Shown here piece by piece: positions 17,661 through 25,960 of a DNA stretch of 64,000 nucleotides. The stretch is from Chitinophagaceae bacterium. GTDB lineage: Bacteria; Bacteroidota; Bacteroidia; Chitinophagales; Chitinophagaceae. The translations under genes were made by a program, and so were the position numbers. The stretch lies in assembly GCA_019638625.1 (NCBI GenBank), contig JAHBTK010000004.1, positions 496,001-560,000 on the forward strand, in the 5' to 3' direction. Every line of letters begins with the position of its first letter. Position 1 is the stretch's first letter. The notes below the pieces were generated by a model that saw nothing but the letters and a program-made list of their open reading frames with translations, was not told the DNA's origin and did no database searches.

Positions 17661-18224
17661 TCATTGTCCCCAACGGAAAGTCCTGATATCAAACCCGCAA
17701 ATATCCAGCACCCTGTCCGTTACCGTGGCCGCAACCTCTTCAATGGTTTGCGGTTTACTGTAAAAAGAAGGGGATGCGGGGCAGATGATCCCTCCCGCCA
17801 GGGTAACAGTTTCCATATTGCGGATATGAATGAGATTGTAAGGAGTATCCCTCAATACACATACCAGTTTTCTTCTTTCTTTTAAAATTACATCAGCCGC
17901 CCTGGTAACCAGGTCGTTGGAGATCCCCCCGGCAATCCGTCCGAGTGTTCCCATGGAGCAGGGTACAATGATCATGGTATCGTATTGCCCGGAACCCGAA
18001 GCGAACGGAGCATTAAAATCATTTTTGTTATAGAAACTGACGCCTTTCAGGCTTTCATAAGCAGTATTCCCTATCTCCGTTTCCCATACCTGTTTGGCAT
18101 TGTCCGACATTACCACCGCCACGCTGTCCCACTGACTAGGGATCAGCAATAGTTTCTCCAGCGTTTGCTTTGCATAAACAGAGCCACTGGCTCCTGTGAT
18201 GGCAACAACAACTTTTCTTTTCAC
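17661..18224 (-). CDS. ubiX: UbiX-family flavin prenyltransferase
   Basis: A 187-residue flavoprotein that makes prenylated FMN, the cofactor of UbiD-type decarboxylases. N-terminal AITGASGSVYAKQ (about 8-20) binds FMN. The later PCSMGTLGRIAGGISNDLVTRAADV (about 108-132) and KERRKLVCVLRDTPYN segments are family signatures. Length is normal. In Bacteroidota the cofactor serves menaquinone or aromatic-acid decarboxylases; mqnB and mqnD lie 20 kb away in this window. It is divergent from cinA. Confidence 0.95.
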   Translation of the reverse strand: MKRKVVVAITGASGSVYAKQTLEKLLLIPSQWDSVAVVMSDNAKQVWETEIGNTAYESLKGVSFYNKNDFNAPFASGSGQYDTMIIVPCSMGTLGRIAGGISNDLVTRAADVILKERRKLVCVLRDTPYNLIHIRNMETVTLAGGIICPASPSFYSKPQTIEEVAATVTDRVLDICGFDIRTFRWGQ

Positions 18225-18348
18225 GTACTGCTGTTTAGATGATAAAACTGCTGCAAAGAAACAGACATTTCGCCAGCATTTAAATTCATTTTTGATCCTG
18301 CTTACAACTTTACAAAAATGCTACCTTGTGATCCAAATACAGAGACGC

Positions 18349-19602
18349 ATGGAAAGGATCAATGCCTCTATCATTACCATTGGCGATGAATTGCTGATCG
18401 GACAGGTGGTGGATACCAACAGCGCATGGATGGCGCAGGAGCTGAACAAATCGGGTATATGGCTGAGACGGCGTTTATCCATAGGTGATGTGAAAGAAGA
18501 GATCATCACCGCCCTTGAGGAAGAAAGCAGGCAGGCGTCCGTTATATTGATAACCGGCGGACTGGGACCGACCGCGGATGACATTACCAAACCGGTGCTG
18601 GCAGAATATTTCGGCGCCAGGCTGGTGATGCACGAAGAATCATTACGGCGGGTAACACAGATATTTGAACGCCTGAACCGGCCTATGATTGAAAGAAACA
18701 GAAAACAGGCTGAGCTACCGGATACCTGCACCGTCATACCCAACGATCGTGGCACAGCACCGGGCATGTGGTTTGAAAAGAATGGAAAAATATTTGTAAG
18801 CATGCCGGGCGTTCCGCACGAAATGAAAGGAATGGTCACCCATTACGTGCTGCCGATGCTGCAGCAGCATTTCGAATTGCCTTTTATAGACCACCGGACC
18901 CTGCTTACCTCCGGCATCGGAGAATCTTTTTTAGCAGAGCAGATCGCGGACTGGGAAGCCAATCTGCCGGCACACATCAAACTGGCGTACCTCCCCAACT
19001 ATGGAACGGTGCGGTTGCGCATTACGGGAATGGATACCGACAAAGGGCGTTTGAAGAAAGACCTGGATGAAGCGTTTTCGAAACTAATAGTATTGGTAAA
19101 AGACTGGCTGGTAACTGCAGAAGATATCAGCCTCCCGGAAGTGGTTGGAAAACTATTACTGGAAAAGCAAGAAACCCTCTCTACTGCGGAAAGTTGCACC
19201 GGTGGTTACCTGGCACATCTGATTACGGCTGTTCCCGGTTCTTCCGCCTATTATAAAGGATCGGTGATCAGTTATGCGAATGATGTAAAAAACCAGGTGC
19301 TGCAGGTTTCGGAAGAAACTTTACAAACAGCAGGCGCGGTAAGCGAAGAAACAGTAAGGCAGATGGTGAAAGGTGTTTTGGCGGTTACCGGCACGGATTA
19401 TGCAATCGCCACTTCAGGTATTATGGGACCTTCCGGGGGAAGCACAGAAAAACCGGTTGGAACCGTATGGATAGCCGTGGGTAACAGGGACAACGTCGTT
19501 GCCGAAAAATTTACCCTCCGGTTTGACCGAACCCGGAATATTGAAATAACGGCCGGTTTTGCATTGAACATGATGCAGCGGTTTCTCAGGCAACAATCCT
19601 GA
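18349..19602 (+). CDS. cinA: CinA-family nicotinamide-nucleotide amidohydrolase
   Basis: A 417-residue CinA, the usual length. The N-terminal molybdopterin-binding-like domain has GDELLIGQVVDTNSAW and ITGGLGPTADDITK. The C-terminal PncC amidase domain has STAESCTGGYLAHLI with the nucleophilic Ser, and ATSGIMGPSGGS. It recycles nicotinamide mononucleotide and has pyrophosphatase activity on ADP-ribose-type substrates in characterised relatives. The frame is open from 18196, but the family starts at the ATG at 18349 (MERINASIITIGDELL). It stands alone, followed by an intergenic stretch with a strong terminator 180 nt downstream. Confidence 0.95.
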   Translation: MERINASIITIGDELLIGQVVDTNSAWMAQELNKSGIWLRRRLSIGDVKEEIITALEEESRQASVILITGGLGPTADDITKPVLAEYFGARLVMHEESLRRVTQIFERLNRPMIERNRKQAELPDTCTVIPNDRGTAPGMWFEKNGKIFVSMPGVPHEMKGMVTHYVLPMLQQHFELPFIDHRTLLTSGIGESFLAEQIADWEANLPAHIKLAYLPNYGTVRLRITGMDTDKGRLKKDLDEAFSKLIVLVKDWLVTAEDISLPEVVGKLLLEKQETLSTAESCTGGYLAHLITAVPGSSAYYKGSVISYANDVKNQVLQVSEETLQTAGAVSEETVRQMVKGVLAVTGTDYAIATSGIMGPSGGSTEKPVGTVWIAVGNRDNVVAEKFTLRFDRTRNIEITAGFALNMMQRFLRQQS

Positions 19603-19689
19603 TGTTCATCCGGGAAAAGAGCCTTATTAGGTGTTAACTCTTAGTTTGGGCAATAAAGACATTTATTCTTTCATACAACATTCAGGGTA

Positions 19690-19815
19690 TTGCATTTCCG
19701 GAAAAAATTGATTAAATTTATATATTCACTTTCAGAAACTTAAGTGCCCATTTTATGGGTTAATTGTCACCATCAACTTCGGCACAGCCTCTCTTGACGC
19801 AGAGAGGCTGTCGCT
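19690..19815 (+). ncRNA. Candidate small RNA between cinA and the M81 peptidase gene
   Basis: The 359-bp interval 19603-19961 has no open frame worth calling. It contains a small hairpin (CCCATTTTATGGG, 19748-19760) followed by a perfect 11-bp terminator stem at 19784-19811. The terminator is about 180 nt past cinA, so it may end either a cinA 3' tail or a separate short RNA. A weak promoter-like TTTG is near 19660. The 5' end is a guess. Confidence 0.25.
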
Positions 19816-19817
19816 TT
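19784..19817 (+). terminator. Rho-independent terminator downstream of cinA
   Basis: ACAGCCTCTCT pairs perfectly with AGAGAGGCTGT across a 6-nt loop and is followed by CGCTTTT. It is oriented to stop rightward transcription coming from cinA or from a short RNA. Confidence 0.75.
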
Positions 19818-19961
19818 TAAAACCAGGTACGGGGCATTCCTGCTTATTCCCGGCAATATAAGTTTAGCTTTAATATCTACCCGGTTGTTCCTTCCGCCAT
19901 ATAGCCGCCGGTCTGATAAGATTAATGTATTTTAGCAAACATTTAATGCGACCTGGAAATC

Positions 19962-21521
19962 ATGAAAAAACTATTTTATTTACTTATTGCATTGGTTGCT
20001 TCCGGACCGGTTCCTGCTCAACATAAGCAACCCCGCATTGCCATTGCCGGAATTGGTATCGAATCCAGTACTTTTTCACCGGCTTTGAGCACTGAAGCCT
20101 CTTTTCTTATAAAACGGGGCTCCGAAATCTATACCTCCTACCCGGGGTTTATGCAGGAAGGCTCTGCTGCGCGACAGGCAGCGTTATGGTTTCCGGCGGT
20201 AACTGCCAGGTCATTACCCGGTGGCGCTGTCACCAGGGAAGCTTATGAGACGATGGCAGGCTATATCCTCGATTCACTGAAAAAGAACCTCCCGTATGAC
20301 GGGTTATTCTTCGATATTCATGGGGCCATGAGCGTAGTAGGACTGGACGATCCGGAGGGAGACCTGATCACAAGAGTGCGTAAGGTAACAGGAAACAAAA
20401 CTGTCATTTCCACTTCGATGGACCTGCATGGAAATGTATCGATGCGGCTGGCTGAAAACTCCGACCTGATCACCTGCTACCGGATGGCGCCGCATGAAGA
20501 TGCGCAGGAAACCAAACAACGGTCTGTGGAGCAATTGCTGGAAAGACTTATTTCCGGCAAAGGTAAACCCCGGTATAAGGCCTGGATACCTGTTCCGGTC
20601 CTCTTACCCGGCGAACAAACCAGTACCCGCATTGAACCGGCAAAAAGCTTATATGCTGCTGTAGCCCCTGCTTCGGCCAGACCCGGCGTGGTGGAAGCTG
20701 CCATATGGGTGGGTTATCCCTGGGCAGACGAACCCCGCAACCATGCAGTGATCATGGTAACCGGCGATGACCGGTCAGCCGTGGCTGCATCGGCAGAAGA
20801 ACTGGCAAAACATTTCTGGAGGGTACGGCATCAATTTGATTTCGTGGCGCCAACAGGAACACTTAAGGAATGCCTGGACAAAGCGCTGGCGAGTAAAAAA
20901 CGGCCTTTTTTTATCAGCGATTCGGGCGATAATCCTACCGCCGGTGGCGCCGGCGACGTCACCTGGTCGCTGCAACAGATACTGGCGAGAAAAGAATTTA
21001 AATCACCCGGAGGACCAACAGTCATCTATGCCTCCATACCGGGTCCGGAACTTATAAAAAAAGCATTGGCAGCAGGGGTAGGCGCTACTATAAAAGCTCC
21101 GGTAGGCGCCGCTGTTGATAACAGGTATGCGCCACCGATAGTCCTGGAAGGCATTATCCGTTCCATTGAAAAAGGTGATCGCAACGCGGAAGTGGAAGTG
21201 GTAGTGCAGGTTGGCTCCGTGCACGTGATCGTCACCCAAAAGAGGAAACCCTATCACAAAGAAGCAGACTTCACCAGGCTGGGGTTGCAGCCCCGCCAGG
21301 CGGATATCGTGATCGTAAAAATCGGTTACCTGGAGCCGGAACTGTATAATATGCGGACAGACTGGCTGCTGGCATTAACACCGGGCGGCGTGGACCAGGA
21401 GCTGGCAAGACTTCCCTACAAAAGGATACAACGACCAATGTTCCCCGTGGACAAAAATACACCCGATCCCGACCTTTCGGTTCGTTGGGTGAAAGCTTCT
21501 GATGAAGTAGTATTGCCCTGA
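19962..21521 (+). CDS. M81-family metallopeptidase (MlrC-like), secreted
   Basis: A 519-residue protein with a signal peptide (to about residue 19, VPAQ), then the M81/MlrC domain beginning IAIAGIGIESSTFSP. The family metal and active-site regions are visible: FFDIHGAMSV (about 115-124), STSMDLHGNVS (about 150-160), MAPHEDAQET (about 175-184) and a later FISDSGDNPTAGGAGDVT segment (about 318-335). MlrC hydrolyses linear microcystin in other bacteria, but most family members have unknown substrates; no other mlr gene is here. The Crp/Fnr gene begins 39 nt downstream. Confidence 0.9.
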   Translation: MKKLFYLLIALVASGPVPAQHKQPRIAIAGIGIESSTFSPALSTEASFLIKRGSEIYTSYPGFMQEGSAARQAALWFPAVTARSLPGGAVTREAYETMAGYILDSLKKNLPYDGLFFDIHGAMSVVGLDDPEGDLITRVRKVTGNKTVISTSMDLHGNVSMRLAENSDLITCYRMAPHEDAQETKQRSVEQLLERLISGKGKPRYKAWIPVPVLLPGEQTSTRIEPAKSLYAAVAPASARPGVVEAAIWVGYPWADEPRNHAVIMVTGDDRSAVAASAEELAKHFWRVRHQFDFVAPTGTLKECLDKALASKKRPFFISDSGDNPTAGGAGDVTWSLQQILARKEFKSPGGPTVIYASIPGPELIKKALAAGVGATIKAPVGAAVDNRYAPPIVLEGIIRSIEKGDRNAEVEVVVQVGSVHVIVTQKRKPYHKEADFTRLGLQPRQADIVIVKIGYLEPELYNMRTDWLLALTPGGVDQELARLPYKRIQRPMFPVDKNTPDPDLSVRWVKASDEVVLP

Positions 21522-21560
21522 TACACCCCGGGAAATACTGTGTGATATAAAACCAAATCA

Positions 21561-22133
21561 ATGGTAGAAATAATCAAATCGGTATACCAGCATCCTTTGC
21601 TGTCAGAAGAGGACCTGGAGAAAATGGCTGCCTCACACAAAAAAGAAAATGTAAAAAAAGGTACGGTTATTCTGAAGCAGGAACAGGTGGCTAACGAATA
21701 CTATATCCTTGAAAGCGGGCTGGTAAGGTCCTATGTCCACGATTATGATAACAACGAAATCACGACCGAATTTTTCGCAGAGAACGAAATTGTGATTGTT
21801 CCTACTTCTTTATTTCAGCGCATCCCTTCGCAGGAAACGCTGGTAGCAGTGACAGATGCTGTATTATGGAAAATAGCATTCGAAGAGTTTCAGCAACTTT
21901 ATCACAGTATTCCCGGCTTTAGTGAATGGGGCAGGCTGTGGTTTACTCACCAGCTTTTTGCCACCAAGCAACGATCGCTGGAAATGATCACCAAAACCGC
22001 CACCAACCGCTATCTGAAGCTGATGCAGGAAAAGCCGCAGATCATGCAGCATGTTCCGCTGAAACAAATCGCATCTTACCTGGGAATAACAGATACTTCC
22101 CTTAGCAGGATAAGAAAGGAGATCTCCCATTAG
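21561..22133 (+). CDS. Crp/Fnr-family transcriptional regulator
   Basis: A 190-residue regulator with the N-terminal cyclic-nucleotide-binding-like beta roll (about 20-110, KGTVILKQEQVANEYYILESGLVRSY). A C-terminal helix-turn-helix has recognition region LKQIASYLGITDTSLSRIRKEI (about 167-188), typical of Bacteroidota Crp/Fnr proteins. There is no N-terminal Cys cluster for an iron-sulfur sensor, and the cAMP-contact Arg/Glu pattern is not evident, so the ligand is unknown. It follows the M81 gene by 39 nt and precedes an intergenic region with two Fnr-like palindromes (22203-22265) and a run of small detoxification genes it could regulate. Confidence 0.93.
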   Translation: MVEIIKSVYQHPLLSEEDLEKMAASHKKENVKKGTVILKQEQVANEYYILESGLVRSYVHDYDNNEITTEFFAENEIVIVPTSLFQRIPSQETLVAVTDAVLWKIAFEEFQQLYHSIPGFSEWGRLWFTHQLFATKQRSLEMITKTATNRYLKLMQEKPQIMQHVPLKQIASYLGITDTSLSRIRKEISH

Positions 22134-22202
22134 CCGTTGCGTTCCCTATGCAGTTAAAGTTTCTGTAACAAAAGCAGGTTTCAACACCTCTTCTCTCATA
22201 TC

Positions 22203-22265
22203 TTGCCAAATGGCAGGTAATATGACCCTCCCGGATGCAGCAATTCAATACTTGTCATTTGACAA
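22203..22265. promoter_or_regulatory. Two tandem Fnr-type palindromes (putative Crp/Fnr operators)
   Basis: TTGCC-AAAT-GGCAG (22203-22216) and TTGTC-ATTT-GACAA (22252-22265) share the 5-4-5 architecture of Crp/Fnr sites, with centres 49 bp apart, between the Crp/Fnr gene and the VOC gene. The rest of the 270-bp gap shows nothing else definite. Confidence 0.5.
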
Positions 22266-22403
22266 GTTGAGTTGGTATGTCTTCCTCTTATTTTTGAGCT
22301 ATGGTATTGAATGAAGACAGCTTTTTCGTCATGTTTTTAAAAGAGGGATATTTTAAACCTTTTACCACAATAAATATATATAACCATCTTAAAAAAGTAA
22401 AAA

Positions 22404-22796
22404 ATGGAAAGCAAAAAAATCAACCCGGTTGTATGGTTCGAAATTTATGTAGATGATATGGAAAGAGCAACCGCTTTTTATGAAACAGTATTGAAAATAA
22501 AACTGGAGCAAATGTCGGACCCTACCGATCAATCCATGCAAATGAAATCTTTTCCGGGTAACAATATGGATGGGTTCGGCACCTCGGGCAGCCTGGTAAA
22601 AATGGATGGAGTGAAAGCCGGTGGCAACAATGTGATCATTTATTTTGCCTGTGAGGATTGCGCAGTGGAGGAAAGCAGGGTAGAAACCGCCGGCGGAGAG
22701 GTGATACAGGCAAAAATGCCGATTGGTGAGTATGGATTTTGCTCGCTGGTTGCCGATACCGAAGGAAACACATTCGGACTGCATTCATTGAAATAA
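22404..22796 (+). CDS. VOC-superfamily (glyoxalase/bleomycin-resistance-like) protein
   Basis: A 130-residue single-domain VOC protein. It begins KINPVVWFEIYVDDMERATAFYETVLKIKLEQ, the classic first beta-alpha-beta unit, and has a second unit with NNVIIYFACEDCAVEESRVETAGG and a closing DTEGNTFGLHS. Family members bind metals and act as lyases, dioxygenases or drug-binding resistance proteins; the substrate here is unknown. It is the first gene of a rightward cluster; the SRPBCC gene starts 5 nt after its stop. Confidence 0.9.
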   Translation: MESKKINPVVWFEIYVDDMERATAFYETVLKIKLEQMSDPTDQSMQMKSFPGNNMDGFGTSGSLVKMDGVKAGGNNVIIYFACEDCAVEESRVETAGGEVIQAKMPIGEYGFCSLVADTEGNTFGLHSLK

Positions 22797-22801
22797 TTTG
22801 T

Positions 22802-23224
22802 ATGCATGCGGAAGCCGAAAAAGTTGTGGTGAGTGTCCTGATCCGAAAACCTCTGGAAATTGTCTGGAACAGTTGGATACAACCCGAAGATATCCGGCAA
22901 TGGAATGTTCCTTTCAATGACTGGCATTGTCCTCAAGCAGAAAATGATCAGGAGGAGGGCGGGCGTTTTTTCTACCGGGTAGAGAGGAAAGACGGAAAGG
23001 AAGGCTTTGACCATACGGGCATATATGATAAGATTGTTCCTTACCAATTGATTGAATATACGCTGGATGATGGCCGGAGATCCTCCATAGAGTTCCAGCA
23101 TATCGATCAAAATACCATAGTAAGGGAGAGCTTTGATCCTGAAGAACGAACTCCGGTAAGTTTGCAGAAAGAATTCTGCCAGGCAGTGTTAGACCGGTTC
23201 AGGAAATATGTTGAAGCAAAATGA
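22802..23224 (+). CDS. SRPBCC (AHSA1-like) domain protein
   Basis: A 140-residue START-like/AHSA1 protein. It opens with VVVSVLIRKPLEIVWNSWIQPEDIRQWN, typical of the helix-grip fold, then GGRFFYRVERKDGKEGFDHTG and the long C-terminal helix ending RFRKYVEAK. Such proteins bind hydrophobic ligands and are common in stress clusters of Bacteroidota. I chose the ATG at 22802, 5 nt after the VOC gene's stop; the frame is open further upstream but that would overlap the VOC gene. Confidence 0.88.
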   Translation: MHAEAEKVVVSVLIRKPLEIVWNSWIQPEDIRQWNVPFNDWHCPQAENDQEEGGRFFYRVERKDGKEGFDHTGIYDKIVPYQLIEYTLDDGRRSSIEFQHIDQNTIVRESFDPEERTPVSLQKEFCQAVLDRFRKYVEAK

Positions 23225-23320
23225 AAAGTCATCACTCAGGCACAGATCCCCTTGTGAACTTTGAAACCCGGGAGTATTGATTGATTGTTCACGATATTAA
23301 AATATAAAAATATAGAAGCT

Positions 23321-23845
23321 ATGGACACTCCCCTATCGACACAATTGAATATAATCATCCCGGCTTTCAGGGGACATACACAGAATTTCCTGATGGTTTT
23401 AGAGGATATTTCAGAAAAGGATGCGCTGAAAAGAATAGAAGGAAGAACGAATCATATTGTCTGGATGGCAGGAAATTTTGTAAATATGCGTTATGCGCTG
23501 GCAGGTGTTTTGGGCATCCCCGGAAAAGATCCCCATGAAGATATTTTCTTCAGGGCAAAGGCGCTGGATGAATCATTTAGCTATCCATCCCTGGCGGAGT
23601 TGAAGGAAAATTTCCATAAAATTTCTCCCATATTGTATCAGCGACTGCTGACAACAACAGACGAAGAGCTGAAAAAGCCGTTTCCTATCGGGATGAATAT
23701 GTCCTTTTTTCCGGAAACGATCCTGAATTTTGTTGGCATGTGTATTGGCAGGGAAGACTACCTCTGTGGCCAGATGGGACTGATGCGAAGGATACTGAAC
23801 TATCCCGGCATGAAATATGAAGTAAATGAAAATATCAAATACTAG
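23321..23845 (+). CDS. DinB-family protein
   Basis: A 174-residue four-helix-bundle protein of the DinB/YfiT type. The HIVWMAGNFVNMRYALAG segment (about 45-62) carries the first family His, and GREDYLCGQMGLMRRIL near the C-terminus fits the closing helix, though the usual His of that helix reads as a Tyr/Cys region here, so metal binding may be altered. DinB-like proteins include thiol-dependent S-transferases (bacillithiol, mycothiol). Start at the ATG at 23321. The stop is followed after 2 nt by the hydrolase start, so the two are translationally close. Confidence 0.78.
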   Translation: MDTPLSTQLNIIIPAFRGHTQNFLMVLEDISEKDALKRIEGRTNHIVWMAGNFVNMRYALAGVLGIPGKDPHEDIFFRAKALDESFSYPSLAELKENFHKISPILYQRLLTTTDEELKKPFPIGMNMSFFPETILNFVGMCIGREDYLCGQMGLMRRILNYPGMKYEVNENIKY

Positions 23846-23847
23846 AA

Positions 23848-24624
23848 ATGTTACCTCTTAAAAAGGGTTTTGAAAATGTAAACGGAATACAGCTCTATTA
23901 CGAGATATACGGCGCGGGATACCCGCTGGTTTTAATACATGGCGGAGGCAGTTCTATCCTGTTCGACTATGAAGAGATGATTCCAAGGCTCGCCGGCAGG
24001 TTTCAGTTGATAGGCATTGATTTGCAGAATCATGGCAGGTCCGACCACCGGGACATACCGGAAACATTTGAACAGGACGCCAGGGATGTGGTGGCTGTAT
24101 TGGAAAACCTGGGGATTACCACAGCCTCTTTTATGGGGTTCAGCAATGGCGGCAACACCGTTATGCAGATTGCTGGTTTGTTCCCGGAAAAAGTAAATAA
24201 GCTGATCGTTGGCTCGGCTTTTTATAAGCGCAGCGGAATGATTGACGGCTTTTTTGACGGATTGAACCTTGCAACGATCGAACATATGCCGCAGGCTTTA
24301 AAAGATAATTTCCTGCTATTGAACCCTGACGAAGCCAAATTGCAGAATATGTTTCAAAAAGACAGCCAACGGATGATTGGTTTCAGGGACTGGGACGAGG
24401 ATATATTAAGGGCGATCCGGTCGCCGACGCTTTTTATTTGCAGTGACAGGGATATAATGAAACCCGAACATTCGGCAGAAATGTGGCGCCTGGTGGCAGA
24501 CGCAAGACTGATGATACTTCCTGCAGGCCATGGCGGGTATATGATGGCCGATGAGAATGGAAACGTTGACAAACAATTGATCGACTTTACCACCCTCAGG
24601 ATCGTGGATTTTTTAAACGGTTGA
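23848..24624 (+). CDS. Alpha/beta hydrolase
   Basis: A 258-residue alpha/beta-hydrolase. The oxyanion-hole motif LIHGGGSS (about 28-35), nucleophile elbow GFSNGGN with the catalytic Ser (about 95-101), acid in FICSDRDIMKPEHS (about 193-206) and catalytic His in LPAGHGGYMM (about 221-230) are all present. The substrate is unknown. It begins 2 nt after the DinB gene and belongs to the same rightward cluster. No signal peptide, so cytoplasmic. Confidence 0.92.
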   Translation: MLPLKKGFENVNGIQLYYEIYGAGYPLVLIHGGGSSILFDYEEMIPRLAGRFQLIGIDLQNHGRSDHRDIPETFEQDARDVVAVLENLGITTASFMGFSNGGNTVMQIAGLFPEKVNKLIVGSAFYKRSGMIDGFFDGLNLATIEHMPQALKDNFLLLNPDEAKLQNMFQKDSQRMIGFRDWDEDILRAIRSPTLFICSDRDIMKPEHSAEMWRLVADARLMILPAGHGGYMMADENGNVDKQLIDFTTLRIVDFLNG

Positions 24625-24739
24625 CTTTTATATGATAAAAAATATTGAATAATGAATAGCGGTTAAGTATGAGGATAGATTTACGCATACACAGCCGGTA
24701 AAATATAAACTTCATTCTTAAAACTTAAAACAAACAACT

Positions 24740-25165
24740 ATGCCTAAATTAAATCCTTACCTCAATTTTGATGGTAAAGCAGAGGAAGCCTTCAATTTTT
24801 ACAAATCGGTTTTCGGTGGAGAGTTCCTGGGAGAAATACACAAAATAGGAAATGCTCCCGGTACAGAAGATCTTCCCGAAGAAGAAAAGAACCGCGTGAT
24901 GCATATCGCCCTGCCGGTAGGCAACGACCTCTTAATGGCTTCTGATATTATTCCTTCAGCAGGTCATAAACTAATCGAAGGCAATAATAATCACATCTCC
25001 ATTTTTCCGGATTCCAGGGAGGAAGCAGACAGGCTTTTCAACGGGCTTTCTGCCGGTGGCGAGGTGGAAATGCCGCTCGCCGATCAGTTCTGGGGCGACT
25101 ATTACGGAAGCTTTACGGACAAGTACGGCATAAAGTGGATGATCAACTATATTTCGAAAAAATAG
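24740..25165 (+). CDS. VOC-family protein, PhnB-like
   Basis: A 141-residue VOC protein of the PhnB/3-demethylubiquinone-methyltransferase-like group: starts PKLNPYLNFDGKAEEAFNFYKSVFGGEFLGEIHK, continues VMHIALPVGNDLLMASD, and ends WGDYYGSFTDKYGIKWMINYI. These proteins are widespread and mostly uncharacterised; PhnB itself is not needed for the C-P lyase reaction. It is separated from the hydrolase by 115 nt, so it may have its own promoter. The broken arr gene follows. Confidence 0.9.
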   Translation: MPKLNPYLNFDGKAEEAFNFYKSVFGGEFLGEIHKIGNAPGTEDLPEEEKNRVMHIALPVGNDLLMASDIIPSAGHKLIEGNNNHISIFPDSREEADRLFNGLSAGGEVEMPLADQFWGDYYGSFTDKYGIKWMINYISKK

Positions 25166-25240
25166 TTTTCCTGCCTGTGATGGTAATATTAATCTACCTG
25201 TTGGCGCCAACTTACTGAACGATAAAGCAACATAACAGCA

Positions 25241-25687
25241 ATGGAACAAAACAAAAATGAAAATAAACCGGACATACCTGCTTAAAGTCCGTTCTCTCAG
25301 ACGTTCTTTCACGGCACAAAAGCTGACCTGAAAATTGGCGACTCCATTGAAACGGGTCTTAATTCAAACTATGGACAAAATAATAAAGCCAGATATATCT
25401 ATCTGACGGCGACTTTGGATGCCGCCATCTGGGGCGCCGAACTTGCATTAGGCGCAGGACGAGAAAGGATCTACCTGGTAGAGCCAACAGGTTCAATTGA
25501 GGACGACCCGAATTTAACCGATCAAAAATTTCCCGGTAATCCATCAATGTCTTACCGCTCCAAACACCCTTTCAAAGTTGTTGGAGAAGTTACTATCTGG
25601 AAAGGACATTCGCCGGAACAGGTTAAAGCAATGAAGGACGGATTAGCAAAACTGGCAGAAAAAGGTATTAATGCAATTGAAGACTGA
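25241..25687 (+). pseudogene. arr: arr-like rifampin ADP-ribosyltransferase gene with in-frame stop at codon 15
   Basis: The frame starting at the ATG at 25241 reads MEQNKNENKPDIPA, then TAA (25283-25285), and continues without a shift as SPFSQTFFHGTKADLKIGD, IYLTATLDAAIWGAELAL, YLVEPTGSIEDDPNLT and KFPGNPSMSYRSKHP to the stop at 25685-25687. The whole matches rifampin ADP-ribosyltransferase (about 140-150 aa), including the active-site His of FHGT and the EDDPNLT acid region. The first usable start after the stop (TTG at 25415) leaves out the catalytic His, so an internal start would give an inactive protein. A single base change of one codon is enough to explain it. Either a recent loss, a sequence error, or stop readthrough. 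Confidence 0.8.
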
Positions 25688-25872
25688 CAAGATCGGTGGT
25701 TATTCACCACTTTCAGGAGCTAAAGGCCACTATGCTTTTCTGCCGGACAGGCTGCATTCCGAATCTTTATCTCCTCCTACAGGGTCGCCTGCCGGCTCCA
25801 TTGGGTAACCAACCCTTCACTCCCGATTTCCGGCAAACCGGTATATTTTGAGGGCAAAAGCAAAATTTTTTA

Positions 25873-25921
25873 GTTTTTTTTACTAAAAAAATTAGTGTTA
25901 ATAAGTTTCTCCTTATCTTTA
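25873..25921 (+). promoter_or_regulatory. recA promoter region with T8/A7 motif
   Basis: A G-T8-ACT-A7-TTAGTGTT motif (25873-25899) is followed by TATCTTTA (25914-25921), a 7/8 match to the -7 box. Nearly the same motif precedes the T9SS gene at 31876. The remainder of the 273-bp gap between arr and recA shows nothing definite. Confidence 0.5.
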
Positions 25922-25960
25922 CGGCCAACAACTAATTTTGAGTACTATAAACCTGTTGAT

